From NCBI RefSeq assembly GCF_000156195.1, contig NZ_GG688321.1, positions 724 through 64,723 of the forward strand: a stretch of DNA of 64,000 nucleotides, given 5' to 3'. The notes beneath the pieces are model-generated. The model was given only the letters and a program-made list of their open reading frames with translations, did not search any database and had not been told where the DNA came from. Shown here in pieces: positions 46,283 to 54,824 of the stretch; within the stretch, counting starts at the first letter, position 1; each line of letters opens with the position of its first letter. This DNA comes from Bacteroides finegoldii DSM 17565 (GTDB lineage Bacteria; Bacteroidota; Bacteroidia; Bacteroidales; Bacteroidaceae). A program made the translations under genes and the position numbers.

Positions 46283-47761
46283 ATGAAAACCAATAAACTT
46301 TTCAAAAATATAGTATGGGGAATGACTTTGTGCGGAGCTCTCTGCACGACTTCCTGCACCAGCTTCGACGAACTCAATACAGACCCCACCCGCATGGATG
46401 AGGTGAATCCCGGCACGCTGCTCAACCCGATTTTATACGAAACATCGGTCTACAACTGGAAACGCTACAACAGCTATACCTACGACCTGATGCAATGTGC
46501 CGTATCTACCAGCAGCACCAACGGTGTGGGATGGTGGTATATGACGGACAGCGAAGGAGACGGCACATGGACTACTTATTATAAATGGATCAACAACGCC
46601 AAAGAGATGATGCGCCTCACCGGAAAATTGCCGGAAGCCTCCAAACAACCCAACTACGATGCTATATCGCTGACTTTGCAATGTTGGCTATACCAGATTC
46701 TGACGGATGCCTTCGGTGATATTCCGATGAGCGAAGCCTGCTCCGCCGACGAGGGAATACTTGCACCGAAGTTCGACACCCAGCAGCAGGTGTACCAACA
46801 GATTATCGACAATCTGAAAACAGCTAACGAGTTGTTCGACAAAGCTAACGGGTTGATCTACAACCAATCGGGCGAAATGTTGTACAAGACGTCCAAAGGG
46901 GATGCAACCGGTATTTTGAAATGGAAGAAGTTCTGCAACTCGCTCCGTCTGCGTGCACTGCTCCGGGTGATCGACGTGCCGGAATTCAACGCGAAACAGG
47001 AGCTGCGTACCATGCTGACCGATCCCGCCACTTATCCGGTATTCGAATCGAACGATGATGCTGCCCTGCTTGCCATCAGCGGAACTTATCCGGAGGAAGC
47101 TCCGCTCACCCGTCCACAGGATTTCACTTCTTATGTTCAGATTTCAGAGTTCTTTGTTAATCTGCTGAAAGGTTGGAACGATCCCCGTCTGCAGGTGTAT
47201 GCAACACAGGTCACTCTCCCCGACCAGACTAAAGATTATGTGGGTTTGCCCAGCGGTTATCAGACGTTGCCTTCAATCACTGCTTCGGGACTGAATCAGG
47301 AAATGGCGAAGGCACCTATGAAACTTGCCATGATGCCTTATGCCGAAGTGGAATTCATCAAAGCGGAATTACTGAAAAAAGGAGTGATCGACGGAGGAAG
47401 TAGCGCTGCCAAAGAGGCTTATCAGAAGGGAGTGCAGGCGGCTATCGAACAGTGGGGACAGAAAATGCCTGACCATTATTTTGAAAATCCGGAAGCTGCT
47501 TATGATGATACGCTGGAACGAATCATGAACCAGAAGTTTGTCGCACTGTTCTTCTGCGATTATCAGCAGTGGTTTGAATATAACCGTACCGGTTTTCCTG
47601 TGTTACCTGTGGGGCCCGGCATCGCAAATGCTAATAACAAAATGCCGAAACGCTTTAAATATCCATCTGCTCTGCAGCGTACTAATCTGAAAAATTATCA
47701 GGCGGCTAAAGCGAACATGGGAGGCGATGACTTCCATATCCGACTGATGTGGCAGCAATAA
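46283..47761 (+). CDS. SusD-like surface lipoprotein
   Basis: A 492-residue SusD/RagB family lipoprotein (SusD-like 2 type by eye), lipobox TTSC (Cys25). Features: the N-terminal TSFDELNTDPTRMDEVNPGTLL, TPR-like helices (LQCWLYQILTDAFGDIPMSEA), and the C-terminal YQQWFEYNRTGFPVL..KRFKYPSALQRTN. It captures the ligand on the cell surface and forms the lid of the SusC transporter. Starts 10 bases after the SusC gene. Confidence 0.94.
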   Translation: MKTNKLFKNIVWGMTLCGALCTTSCTSFDELNTDPTRMDEVNPGTLLNPILYETSVYNWKRYNSYTYDLMQCAVSTSSTNGVGWWYMTDSEGDGTWTTYYKWINNAKEMMRLTGKLPEASKQPNYDAISLTLQCWLYQILTDAFGDIPMSEACSADEGILAPKFDTQQQVYQQIIDNLKTANELFDKANGLIYNQSGEMLYKTSKGDATGILKWKKFCNSLRLRALLRVIDVPEFNAKQELRTMLTDPATYPVFESNDDAALLAISGTYPEEAPLTRPQDFTSYVQISEFFVNLLKGWNDPRLQVYATQVTLPDQTKDYVGLPSGYQTLPSITASGLNQEMAKAPMKLAMMPYAEVEFIKAELLKKGVIDGGSSAAKEAYQKGVQAAIEQWGQKMPDHYFENPEAAYDDTLERIMNQKFVALFFCDYQQWFEYNRTGFPVLPVGPGIANANNKMPKRFKYPSALQRTNLKNYQAAKANMGGDDFHIRLMWQQ

Positions 47762-47824
47762 ATGAATGTGTCGGTCACCAAGATTGCGGCAATAATTATC
47801 ATTTCAATCAATCTTTAAAATTCA

Positions 47825-48388
47825 ATGAATATGAAAAGAATAATCAGTATGGCTGTTGTGTTAGTTATAACGATGGCAGCAACGGCGCAAAAAGGAGAGC
47901 TCGCCATGAACGAGAATATCTCCGGAAAAGACCATATTTCCAAAAACGAAAAAGAAGCTACTCCCGTAGGCAAAAAGTCGAAAGCGGCATTTATATTCGA
48001 CGTGTATGGAGAAATCCCGACTACCAAACCAGTGTTTGAAGCGGAACATTATCTGGGGAGTGACATTACCGGAAAATGGAATACTTTCATCCAGAATTAT
48101 ACGCATGAGTATGATGTAACAATCGGATTTACGGATTCCTCGGTCGAAATTTTGAAGCCTTCTATTTACAAGGCGGTCAATAAGGTGAATAAATATTATA
48201 AGAAGGCATTGAAGAAAGAAGAGGTGAGCCGGGAAGTTGCTACATTCAACATGGGTCATATTCTGGATTGCGCCAATGTGATGTGTTTCGATGATAACAG
48301 CAAGTCTTTTGAGGAGGCTCTCAAGTCGGCAGATGAACCGGAAGAAATTATCGCATTATTCAATCAGGTTACTTTAAGAAAGTTATAA
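47825..48388 (+). CDS. Exported protein of unknown function
   Basis: A 187-residue protein with a Sec signal peptide (ISMAVVLVITMAATAQKG). I do not recognise the family. The mature part has a charged linker (NENISGKDHISKNEKEATPVGKKSK), a mixed segment (AAFIFDVYGEIPTTKPVFEAEHYLG..YDVTIGFTDSSVEI) and a helical C-terminus rich in Lys and Glu with two cysteines (LDCANVMCFDD), a possible disulfide. It lies between susD and the phosphoesterase gene, 3 bases before the latter, so the three are almost surely co-transcribed. The ATG at 47831 is an alternative start. Confidence 0.75.
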   Translation: MNMKRIISMAVVLVITMAATAQKGELAMNENISGKDHISKNEKEATPVGKKSKAAFIFDVYGEIPTTKPVFEAEHYLGSDITGKWNTFIQNYTHEYDVTIGFTDSSVEILKPSIYKAVNKVNKYYKKALKKEEVSREVATFNMGHILDCANVMCFDDNSKSFEEALKSADEPEEIIALFNQVTLRKL

Positions 48389-48391
48389 GCA

Positions 48392-49828
48392 ATGAAAAAG
48401 ATCAATTTTAGAAAAACGCTGTTTGCAGCGGTTTTGCTTTTCCAGCTGAACGCTATTGCCGCCTTTGGTCAGACGGTGGTGAAAGGTAGTGTGAAAGATA
48501 ATACAGGTAAACCCATCAGCGGTGTAGTGGTGACAGACGGGGCACATTTCAATACGACTGATGCAGAAGGAAATTATGTTCTGAACACTGATCCGGCACG
48601 TTATCCAATGGTTTACATCTCTACTCCGGCAACGTATGAGCTTCCTTCCAAAGAGGGGATAGCCGATGGTTTCTATCAATATCTGGATGCCGGGAAAAGC
48701 GAAAACCAATGTGACTTCGTATTGACTAAACGGCAGAAGCCGGTGGATGAATTTGTCTACATCGTCCTTTCCGACCCGCAAGTGAGAAACGAAAAGCAAC
48801 TGGACCGCTTCCGCACGGAAACAGTGCCCGACCTGAAACAGACTGCCGACTCACTAAAGAACTTCGAAATCGTCGGCATGGGACTGGGGGATCTGGTGTG
48901 GGATGCCATGAACCTGTACGCTCCTTACCGGCAAGCGGTGTCCAACTTAGGAATGACGATGTTCCAACTGATGGGAAACCACGACTTCAACCTGCTCTAC
49001 AAATCTATAACGCAGACGGATCATCCGGCGGATGGTTATGGGGAACAGAATTATTATCAGTCATTCGGCCCGGCTAACTATTCATTCAATATCGGTAAAG
49101 TGCATGTGATAGCAATGAAGGATATTGATTACGACGGCAACAAGAAATACACGGAACGCTTCACGCCGGAAGATTTGGACTGGTTGAGAAAAGATTTAAG
49201 TTATGTGCCTAAAGGAAATATCGTGTTCCTGAACGTTCACGCTCCAGTAGCTAATAACACGGTAGCTGCGGGGGGAAATGCGCGCAACGCCAATGCGCTT
49301 TTCCAACTGTTGAGGCCTTACCAAGTACATATTTTCTCCGGACACACGCACTTTTATGAAAATCAGTTGCCCGCCCCTACCATTTACGAACATAATATCG
49401 GAGCGGCCTGCGGCGCATGGTGGGCAGGACACGTGAATCGTTGCGGAGCACCAAACGGTTATCTGGTGGTACAAGTGAAAGGTGATGATGTGAAATGGCG
49501 TTACAAGGCAACAGGGTGTTCGCCGGACTATCAGTTCCGGCTTTACCAACCGGGAGAGTTTGAAAGCCAGAAAGACTATGTGGTAGCCAATATCTGGGAT
49601 TGGGACTGGACGTATACGGTAAACTGGTACGAGGATGGAGTGTTGAAAGGTGCTATGCAGGCTTTTGACGATGAGGATCAGGATTATATCAATATGGTAA
49701 AGGGAAAGAAAACGGGTTATCGCACACGTCATCTTTTCCGTGCACAGCCTTCTAAAGATGCAAAATCTGTCAAGGTGGTGGTTAAGAATCGTTTCGGGGA
49801 GATATTCACGGAAGAGATAAAACTGTAG
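48392..49828 (+). CDS. Calcineurin-like metallophosphoesterase with N-terminal Ig-like domain
   Basis: A 478-residue exported protein (signal peptide to about residue 26, AAFGQ). Residues 28-112 form a metallophos_N / carboxypeptidase regulatory-like domain (VVKGSVKDNTGKPISGVVVTDG). The phosphoesterase core follows: SDPQ (Asp128; Gln130 where DxH usually has His), GDLVWD (Asp167), GNHD (196-198), NVHAP (His283) and SGHTH (His318, His320). A C-terminal beta-rich domain (metallophos_C) closes it. Expected to cleave a phosphate mono- or diester in the periplasm or at the surface, possibly from the ligand taken up by the SusCD pair. Confidence 0.9.
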   Translation: MKKINFRKTLFAAVLLFQLNAIAAFGQTVVKGSVKDNTGKPISGVVVTDGAHFNTTDAEGNYVLNTDPARYPMVYISTPATYELPSKEGIADGFYQYLDAGKSENQCDFVLTKRQKPVDEFVYIVLSDPQVRNEKQLDRFRTETVPDLKQTADSLKNFEIVGMGLGDLVWDAMNLYAPYRQAVSNLGMTMFQLMGNHDFNLLYKSITQTDHPADGYGEQNYYQSFGPANYSFNIGKVHVIAMKDIDYDGNKKYTERFTPEDLDWLRKDLSYVPKGNIVFLNVHAPVANNTVAAGGNARNANALFQLLRPYQVHIFSGHTHFYENQLPAPTIYEHNIGAACGAWWAGHVNRCGAPNGYLVVQVKGDDVKWRYKATGCSPDYQFRLYQPGEFESQKDYVVANIWDWDWTYTVNWYEDGVLKGAMQAFDDEDQDYINMVKGKKTGYRTRHLFRAQPSKDAKSVKVVVKNRFGEIFTEEIKL

Positions 49829-49862
49829 TTTTATTTCGGTCTGTTTATACTGGTAGTAAATT

Positions 49863-49916
49863 ATAAAAGTCATGAGGGAGTTTAAGCTTTAACTTCCTCA
49901 TGACTTTTATTTTTGA
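49863..49916 (+). terminator. Terminator of the SusCD-phosphoesterase operon
   Basis: ATAAAAGTCATGAGGGAGTT (49863-49882) pairs with AACTTCCTCATGACTTTTAT (49891-49910), then TTTTTG. Works for the convergent MFS remnant too. Confidence 0.88.
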
Positions 49917-49928
49917 AACAATCTCACT

Positions 49929-50440
49929 TTAACGGAAAATCCGGCACATTGCTACTTTCATCGGTACTTTCCTCATCGCCCATAGTGCACAAAGCAGGGA
50001 ACAGATGGCGCAGACCACAAATGTAACTCCGGTAGATACAAGGATATTTCCCAAGCCGACCAACGGAGAAACAATACCTCCGGAAGCAAAACAGAGTGCT
50101 CCCAGCAGGGCGGAAGCTGCTCCGGCGTAACGGCGTTCGCTATCCATCGCCAAGGTGGTGGAGGAAGTAAAGGTCAGTCCCATTGTGAAAAGTAATGCGA
50201 ACATCAGCAGTTCATAGGTCCAGAAGCCGCATCCGTTATACAAGGCAATCATCACACAGACGGACAGGCACAACATACCGATGCATCCGGTCAGCGTCCC
50301 AGTTTCAAGTTGGCGGAATTTCACGGAGATAGTTGCTGCCACCCCGATAGCTACCGCATTCACCGCGAAGCAGATACTAAATGCAAAGGGGGAAAATCCG
50401 TAATGTTGTTGCACAATAAAAGGTGAGGAAGCTATAAGGT
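49929..50440 (-). pseudogene. Bcr/CflA-type MFS exporter, 5'-truncated remnant
   Basis: About 170 codons equal to the C-terminal part of a 12-helix drug exporter of the Bcr/CflA family. On the minus strand homology begins near 50440 (IASSPFIVQQHYGFSPFAFS), with the reading frame stopped by a TGA a few codons earlier, and runs through five or six membrane helices to the end. There is no start codon in a sensible place: an in-frame GTG exists at 50414 inside the conserved motif. The N-terminal half and the promoter are missing, so I call it a remnant left by a deletion or insertion between it and maeB. Confidence 0.82.
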
Positions 50441-50582
50441 ATTTATTGAAATTTCAATAAATTAATATTATAGCACCTAAAAAAATAGGATATAAATACA
50501 TATCAGATTATAACTTCAGCCATTTTGCTATAAAATTAATAGAAATTACCAACAAGAGACTACAATATATAACTTTTATTCC

Positions 50583-50590
50583 TACATTTG
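50583..50590 (+). promoter_or_regulatory. Predicted -7 box for maeB
   Basis: TACATTTG matches TAnnTTTG and lies 40 bases before the maeB ATG. It overlaps a TTG that could be misread as a start codon. 50441-50582 is AT-rich with no other feature. Confidence 0.65.
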
Positions 50591-50629
50591 CAGCCAAATG
50601 ATAACTTATTAATAAAAAATACAGATACC

Positions 50630-52918
50630 ATGGCTAAAATAACCAAAGAAGCCGCTTTGCTCTATCACTCACAGGGCAAACCCGGTAAGATCGAGGTAGT
50701 CCCTACCAAACCGTATAGTACACAAACAGATTTAGCACTCGCATACTCTCCCGGTGTGGCAGAACCTTGCCTCGAAATTGAGAAGAATCCACAAGACGCA
50801 TACAAATATACTGCGAAAGGTAACCTTGTTGCTGTTATTTCCAACGGTACAGCCGTACTCGGACTAGGTGACATAGGCGCATTGAGTGGCAAACCGGTAA
50901 TGGAAGGTAAAGGGCTGCTCTTCAAAATCTATGCCGGCATTGACGTATTCGATATCGAAGTCAATGAAAAAGACCCGGAAAAATTCATTGCAGCCGTAAA
51001 GGCTATCGCTCCCACCTTCGGCGGTATCAACCTCGAAGACATCAAAGCTCCAGAATGCTTTGAAATCGAACGCCGTCTGAAAGAAGAACTGGATATTCCT
51101 GTGATGCACGACGACCAGCATGGTACCGCTATCATCTCCAGTGCCGGATTGGTAAACGCCCTGCAAGTAGCCGGAAAGAAAATCGAAGATGTAAAAATCG
51201 TTGTGAACGGTGCCGGTGCATCTGCCGTGTCTTGCACTAAACTGTATGTGTCACTGGGTGCACGTCTCGAAAATATTGTCATGCTGGACAGTAAAGGTGT
51301 TATCAGCAAAACACGTACTGACCTGAACGAACAGAAGAAATATTTCGCAACTGACCGCATGGACATACATACACTGGCAGAAGCCATTAAAGGTGCAGAC
51401 GTATTTCTCGGCCTGTCAAAAGGAAACGTGTTGAGTCAAGATATGGTACGTAGCATGGCCCCCATGCCTATCGTATTTGCGCTGGCCAACCCGACTCCGG
51501 AAATTTCCTACGAAGACGCTATGGCAGCCCGCCCCGATGTATTGATGGCAACCGGACGTTCCGACTATCCGAACCAGATAAATAATGTAATCGGCTTTCC
51601 GTATATCTTCCGTGGTGCATTGGACACTCATGCCAAAGCCATCAATGAAGAAATGAAAATTGCGGCCGTACACGCTATCGCCAATCTGGCAAAACAGCCG
51701 GTACCCGATGTTGTTAACGCGGCCTACCATGTAAACAACCTTTCCTTCGGTCCGGAATACTTCATCCCGAAACCGGTAGACCCACGCCTCATCACAGAGG
51801 TGTCTTGCGCTGTAGCAAAAGCTGCGATGGAAAGTGGAGTAGCCCGTACGGAAATCAAGGACTGGGACGCATACTGTGTACATCTGCGCGAATTAATGGG
51901 TTACGAATCCAAACTGACCCGCCAACTGTATGATACTGCCCGCCGCAACCCGCAACGTGTTGTATTTGCAGAAGGGATCCACCCCAATATGCTGAAAGCT
52001 GCCGTTGAAGCAAAATCGGAAGGTATCTGTCATCCTATCTTATTAGGAAACGATGAGGCTATCGGTAAATTAGCAGAGGAGCTGGACCTAAGCTTGGAAG
52101 GTATCGAGATTGTAAATCTCCGCCATCCGGACGAGTCGGAACGCCGCGAACGTTATGCCCGTATTTTAGCCGAAAAACGTGCACGCGAAGGCTTTACTTA
52201 TGAAGAAGCCAACGATAAAATGTTCGAGCGCAACTACTTCGGTATGATGATGGTAGAAACCGGAGACGCTGATGCGTTCATCACCGGACTTTATACAAGA
52301 TACAGCAACACAATCAAGGTTGCCAAAGAAGTGATCGGCATCCAACCGGGATTCAAACATTTCGGAACCATGCACATACTGAACTCCAAGAAGGGTACCT
52401 ACTTCCTGGCAGATACATTAATTAACCGCCACCCCGATACCGACACATTGATTGATATAGCCAAGCTGTCCGACAAAACAGTCCGTTTCTTCAACCATAC
52501 TCCGGTAATGGCCATGCTATCCTACTCTAATTTCGGTGCTGATACAACAGGAAGCCCTGTAAAAGTGCATGAAGCCGTAAATTATATGCAGAAAGAGTAT
52601 CCGGAATTGGCTATCGACGGTGAAATGCAGGTAAACTTCGCCATGAACCGCGAATTGCGTGATACCAAGTATCCGTTCACCCGTCTGAAAGGAAAAGATG
52701 TAAATACATTGATTTTCCCGAACCTGAGTTCAGCGAATGCCGGTTACAAACTGCTGCAAGCAATGGATCCGGATACGGAATTTATCGGCCCTATCCAAAT
52801 GGGATTGAACAAACCGATCCATTTCACCGATTTCGAAAGCTCTGTACGTGACATCGTTAATATTACAGCTGTAGCGGTAATTGACGCTATCGTAGACAAG
52901 AAGAAAAAAGAAGGCTAA
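50630..52918 (+). CDS. maeB: NADP-dependent malic enzyme with phosphotransacetylase-like domain
   Basis: A 762-residue MaeB-type malic enzyme: malate + NADP to pyruvate + CO2 + NADPH. Residues 1-420 hold the malic enzyme core ([73 protein letters not shown]). Residues 430-762 form a phosphate-acetyltransferase-like domain ([37 protein letters not shown] region) that in this fusion is thought to sense acetyl-CoA rather than catalyse. I chose ATG 50630 ([13 protein letters not shown]); a longer frame reaches back into the promoter. The stop overlaps the next small gene (TAATG). Confidence 0.95.
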   Translation: MAKITKEAALLYHSQGKPGKIEVVPTKPYSTQTDLALAYSPGVAEPCLEIEKNPQDAYKYTAKGNLVAVISNGTAVLGLGDIGALSGKPVMEGKGLLFKIYAGIDVFDIEVNEKDPEKFIAAVKAIAPTFGGINLEDIKAPECFEIERRLKEELDIPVMHDDQHGTAIISSAGLVNALQVAGKKIEDVKIVVNGAGASAVSCTKLYVSLGARLENIVMLDSKGVISKTRTDLNEQKKYFATDRMDIHTLAEAIKGADVFLGLSKGNVLSQDMVRSMAPMPIVFALANPTPEISYEDAMAARPDVLMATGRSDYPNQINNVIGFPYIFRGALDTHAKAINEEMKIAAVHAIANLAKQPVPDVVNAAYHVNNLSFGPEYFIPKPVDPRLITEVSCAVAKAAMESGVARTEIKDWDAYCVHLRELMGYESKLTRQLYDTARRNPQRVVFAEGIHPNMLKAAVEAKSEGICHPILLGNDEAIGKLAEELDLSLEGIEIVNLRHPDESERRERYARILAEKRAREGFTYEEANDKMFERNYFGMMMVETGDADAFITGLYTRYSNTIKVAKEVIGIQPGFKHFGTMHILNSKKGTYFLADTLINRHPDTDTLIDIAKLSDKTVRFFNHTPVMAMLSYSNFGADTTGSPVKVHEAVNYMQKEYPELAIDGEMQVNFAMNRELRDTKYPFTRLKGKDVNTLIFPNLSSANAGYKLLQAMDPDTEFIGPIQMGLNKPIHFTDFESSVRDIVNITAVAVIDAIVDKKKKEG

Positions 52919-53094
52919 TGAGAAGACCGTTATCCAAATCACAAATAGTTTGCATTAGCCTGCTTTGGTTGGCGCTTTGCTATTTAGTTCTCACAAAAGC
53001 CGAACGGATCGATGGGATGACAGTAGTAATGCTTGTCATTTCGGCAGCATTAGTATTCATTCCTGTTTATAAGTCGATAAAAAGGAATAAATAA
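52918..53094 (+). CDS. Small two-helix membrane protein coupled to maeB
   Basis: A 58-residue frame whose ATG overlaps the maeB stop codon (TAATG), so it should be translated by coupling. The sequence begins [20 protein letters not shown] and forms a first hydrophobic helix at about 9-25, a short polar loop (TKAERIDG) and a second helix at about 33-50, ending KSIKRNK. Positive charges at both ends put the termini in the cytoplasm. I do not know the family. The perfect terminator palindrome begins 20 bases after its stop, so the transcript ends after this gene. Confidence 0.75.
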   Translation: MRRPLSKSQIVCISLLWLALCYLVLTKAERIDGMTVVMLVISAALVFIPVYKSIKRNK

Positions 53095-53114
53095 ATATCT
53101 TTTTTCCTATTTTT

Positions 53115-53157
53115 AATGCGATAAAATATCAAATTTGATATTTTATCGCATTTTTCT
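53115..53157 (+). terminator. Perfect 38-bp palindrome, terminator of maeB transcript
   Basis: AATGCGATAAAATATCAAA and its exact reverse complement are joined without a loop (53115-53152), then TTTTC follows. The arms would form a very stable hairpin. Confidence 0.85.
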
Positions 53158-53167
53158 TTATAAAATG

Positions 53168-53198
53168 TTTGCTAGTTTAATTTTTATCTTTACTTTTG
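53168..53198 (+). promoter_or_regulatory. Promoter of glutamate dehydrogenase
   Basis: -33 TTTG at 53168-53171, a 19-base spacer and -7 TACTTTTG at 53191-53198: a complete Bacteroides promoter 61 bases before the ATG. Confidence 0.8.
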
Positions 53199-53258
53199 CA
53201 ACCGCATAAGAGAAATAGATAATCGAATTTTAAACAACCAATAAAAGAAAAAAAGATT

Positions 53259-54593
53259 ATGAATGCAGCAAAGGTATTAGACGATCTGAAAAGAAGATTT
53301 CCCAATGAACCGGAGTATCATCAAGCAGTAGAAGAAGTACTTTCGACTATTGAGGAAGAATACAACAAACACCCTGAGTTCGATAAAGTAAACTTGATCG
53401 AACGTTTGTGTATCCCTGATAGAGTATATCAGTTCCGCGTGACTTGGATGGATGATAAAGGTAACATTCAGACTAACATGGGTTACCGTGTTCAACATAA
53501 CAACGCGATTGGCCCGTACAAAGGCGGTATCCGTTTCCACTCATCCGTGAATCTTTCTATCTTGAAGTTCCTTGCCTTTGAACAGACATTCAAAAACTCA
53601 CTGACCACATTGCCTATGGGTGGCGGTAAAGGTGGTTCCGACTTCTCTCCCCGTGGTAAATCAAACGCAGAAGTAATGCGCTTCGTGCAAGCTTTCATGT
53701 TGGAATTGTGGCGTCACATCGGTCCTGAGACGGACGTTCCTGCCGGTGATATCGGTGTAGGTGGCCGCGAGGTAGGTTTCATGTTCGGTATGTACAAGAA
53801 ACTGACTCACGAATTCACTGGAACATTCACAGGTAAAGGCCGCGAATTCGGAGGTTCACTGATTCGTCCGGAAGCAACAGGTTACGGTAACATTTACTTC
53901 CTGATGGAAATGCTGAAAACCAAAGGTACTGACTTGAAAGGTAAGACTTGCTTGATTTCCGGTTCCGGTAACGTTGCTCAATACACTGCAGAAAAGGTTC
54001 TTGAACTTGGCGGTAAGGTTCTGACTATGTCTGACTCTGACGGTTACGTTTATGATCCGGACGGTATCGACCGTGAGAAACTGGATTACATCATGGAATT
54101 GAAGAATCTGTATCGTGGCCGTATCCGTGAATACGCAGAAAAATATGGCTGCAAATATGTAGAAGGTGCTCGTCCTTGGGGTGAGAAAGCAGATATCGCT
54201 CTGCCTTCTGCAACTCAGAATGAATTGAACGGTGATGATGCTAAGAAATTGGTTGCTAACGGTGTGATAGCTGTATCCGAAGGTGCTAACATGCCTTCTA
54301 CTCCGGAAGCTATCCGCGTATTCCAAGAAGCCAAAATCCTTTATGCTCCGGGTAAAGCTGCCAATGCAGGTGGTGTATCAGTATCCGGTCTTGAAATGAC
54401 TCAGAACTCTATCAAACTGAGCTGGAGCTCTGAAGAAGTAGACGAGAAGTTGAAGAGCATTATGAAGAATATCCATGCAGCTTGCGTTCAATACGGTACT
54501 GAAGCTGACGGATACGTAAACTATGTGAAAGGTGCTAACGTAGCCGGATTCATGAAGGTTGCCAAAGCAATGATGGCACAAGGTATCGTATAA
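53259..54593 (+). CDS. gdhA: NADP-type glutamate dehydrogenase
   Basis: A 444-residue hexameric glutamate dehydrogenase of the bacterial NADP-dependent class: 2-oxoglutarate + ammonia + NADPH to glutamate. The substrate site is PYKGGIRFHSSVN and the catalytic Lys124 lies in LPMGGGKGGSDF. The dinucleotide loop is SGSGNVAQYTAEK near residue 236. The coding sequence has strong codon bias toward common codons, typical for an abundant enzyme. B. thetaiotaomicron has two such genes and one lies beside maeB; this fits that copy (also called gdhB there). Confidence 0.95.
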   Translation: MNAAKVLDDLKRRFPNEPEYHQAVEEVLSTIEEEYNKHPEFDKVNLIERLCIPDRVYQFRVTWMDDKGNIQTNMGYRVQHNNAIGPYKGGIRFHSSVNLSILKFLAFEQTFKNSLTTLPMGGGKGGSDFSPRGKSNAEVMRFVQAFMLELWRHIGPETDVPAGDIGVGGREVGFMFGMYKKLTHEFTGTFTGKGREFGGSLIRPEATGYGNIYFLMEMLKTKGTDLKGKTCLISGSGNVAQYTAEKVLELGGKVLTMSDSDGYVYDPDGIDREKLDYIMELKNLYRGRIREYAEKYGCKYVEGARPWGEKADIALPSATQNELNGDDAKKLVANGVIAVSEGANMPSTPEAIRVFQEAKILYAPGKAANAGGVSVSGLEMTQNSIKLSWSSEEVDEKLKSIMKNIHAACVQYGTEADGYVNYVKGANVAGFMKVAKAMMAQGIV

Positions 54594-54622
54594 TCAGCCA
54601 CAGATATAAATAAGCTATAGTT

Positions 54623-54662
54623 AAAAACTCCCGCCTTCCGAAAGGAAGAACGGGAGTTTTTT
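54623..54662 (+). terminator. Terminator of glutamate dehydrogenase
   Basis: AAAAACTCCCG (54623-54633) pairs with CGGGAGTTTTT (54650-54660), with an inner CTTCC/GGAAG stem. Confidence 0.88.
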
Positions 54663-54680
54663 ATGCACAAACAATTTGTA

Positions 54681-54765
54681 CGACACCCGGGTGTCGTGCA
54701 TACTGAGACCCGGGTGTCAGCATACATGAGACCCGGGTGTTGGTATGCCTGAGACCCGGGTGTCG
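54681..54765. repeat. Palindrome array C (four units, exact 23-bp period)
   Basis: The palindrome core ACCCGGGT, extended in most units to GACACCCGGGTGTC-like sequence, occurs four times with CCCGGG at 54686-54691, 54709-54714, 54732-54737 and 54755-54760, exactly 23 bp apart. Spacers share a CATAC or GTATG element and a TGAG before units 2-4. The array lies between the gdhA terminator and the 3' end of the convergent lipoprotein operon. Same layout as arrays A and B but with a different core. Confidence 0.85.
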
Positions 54766-54824
54766 TCACAACTATCTTTGCATGCTCTTTTAATAGTATT
54801 CATCTCTTTGGAAAAAATAAAAAT

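Noticed and set aside
50588..50629. TTG start for malic enzyme
   Set aside because: The TTG is part of the -7 box, and the extra 14 residues are not conserved malic enzyme sequence.
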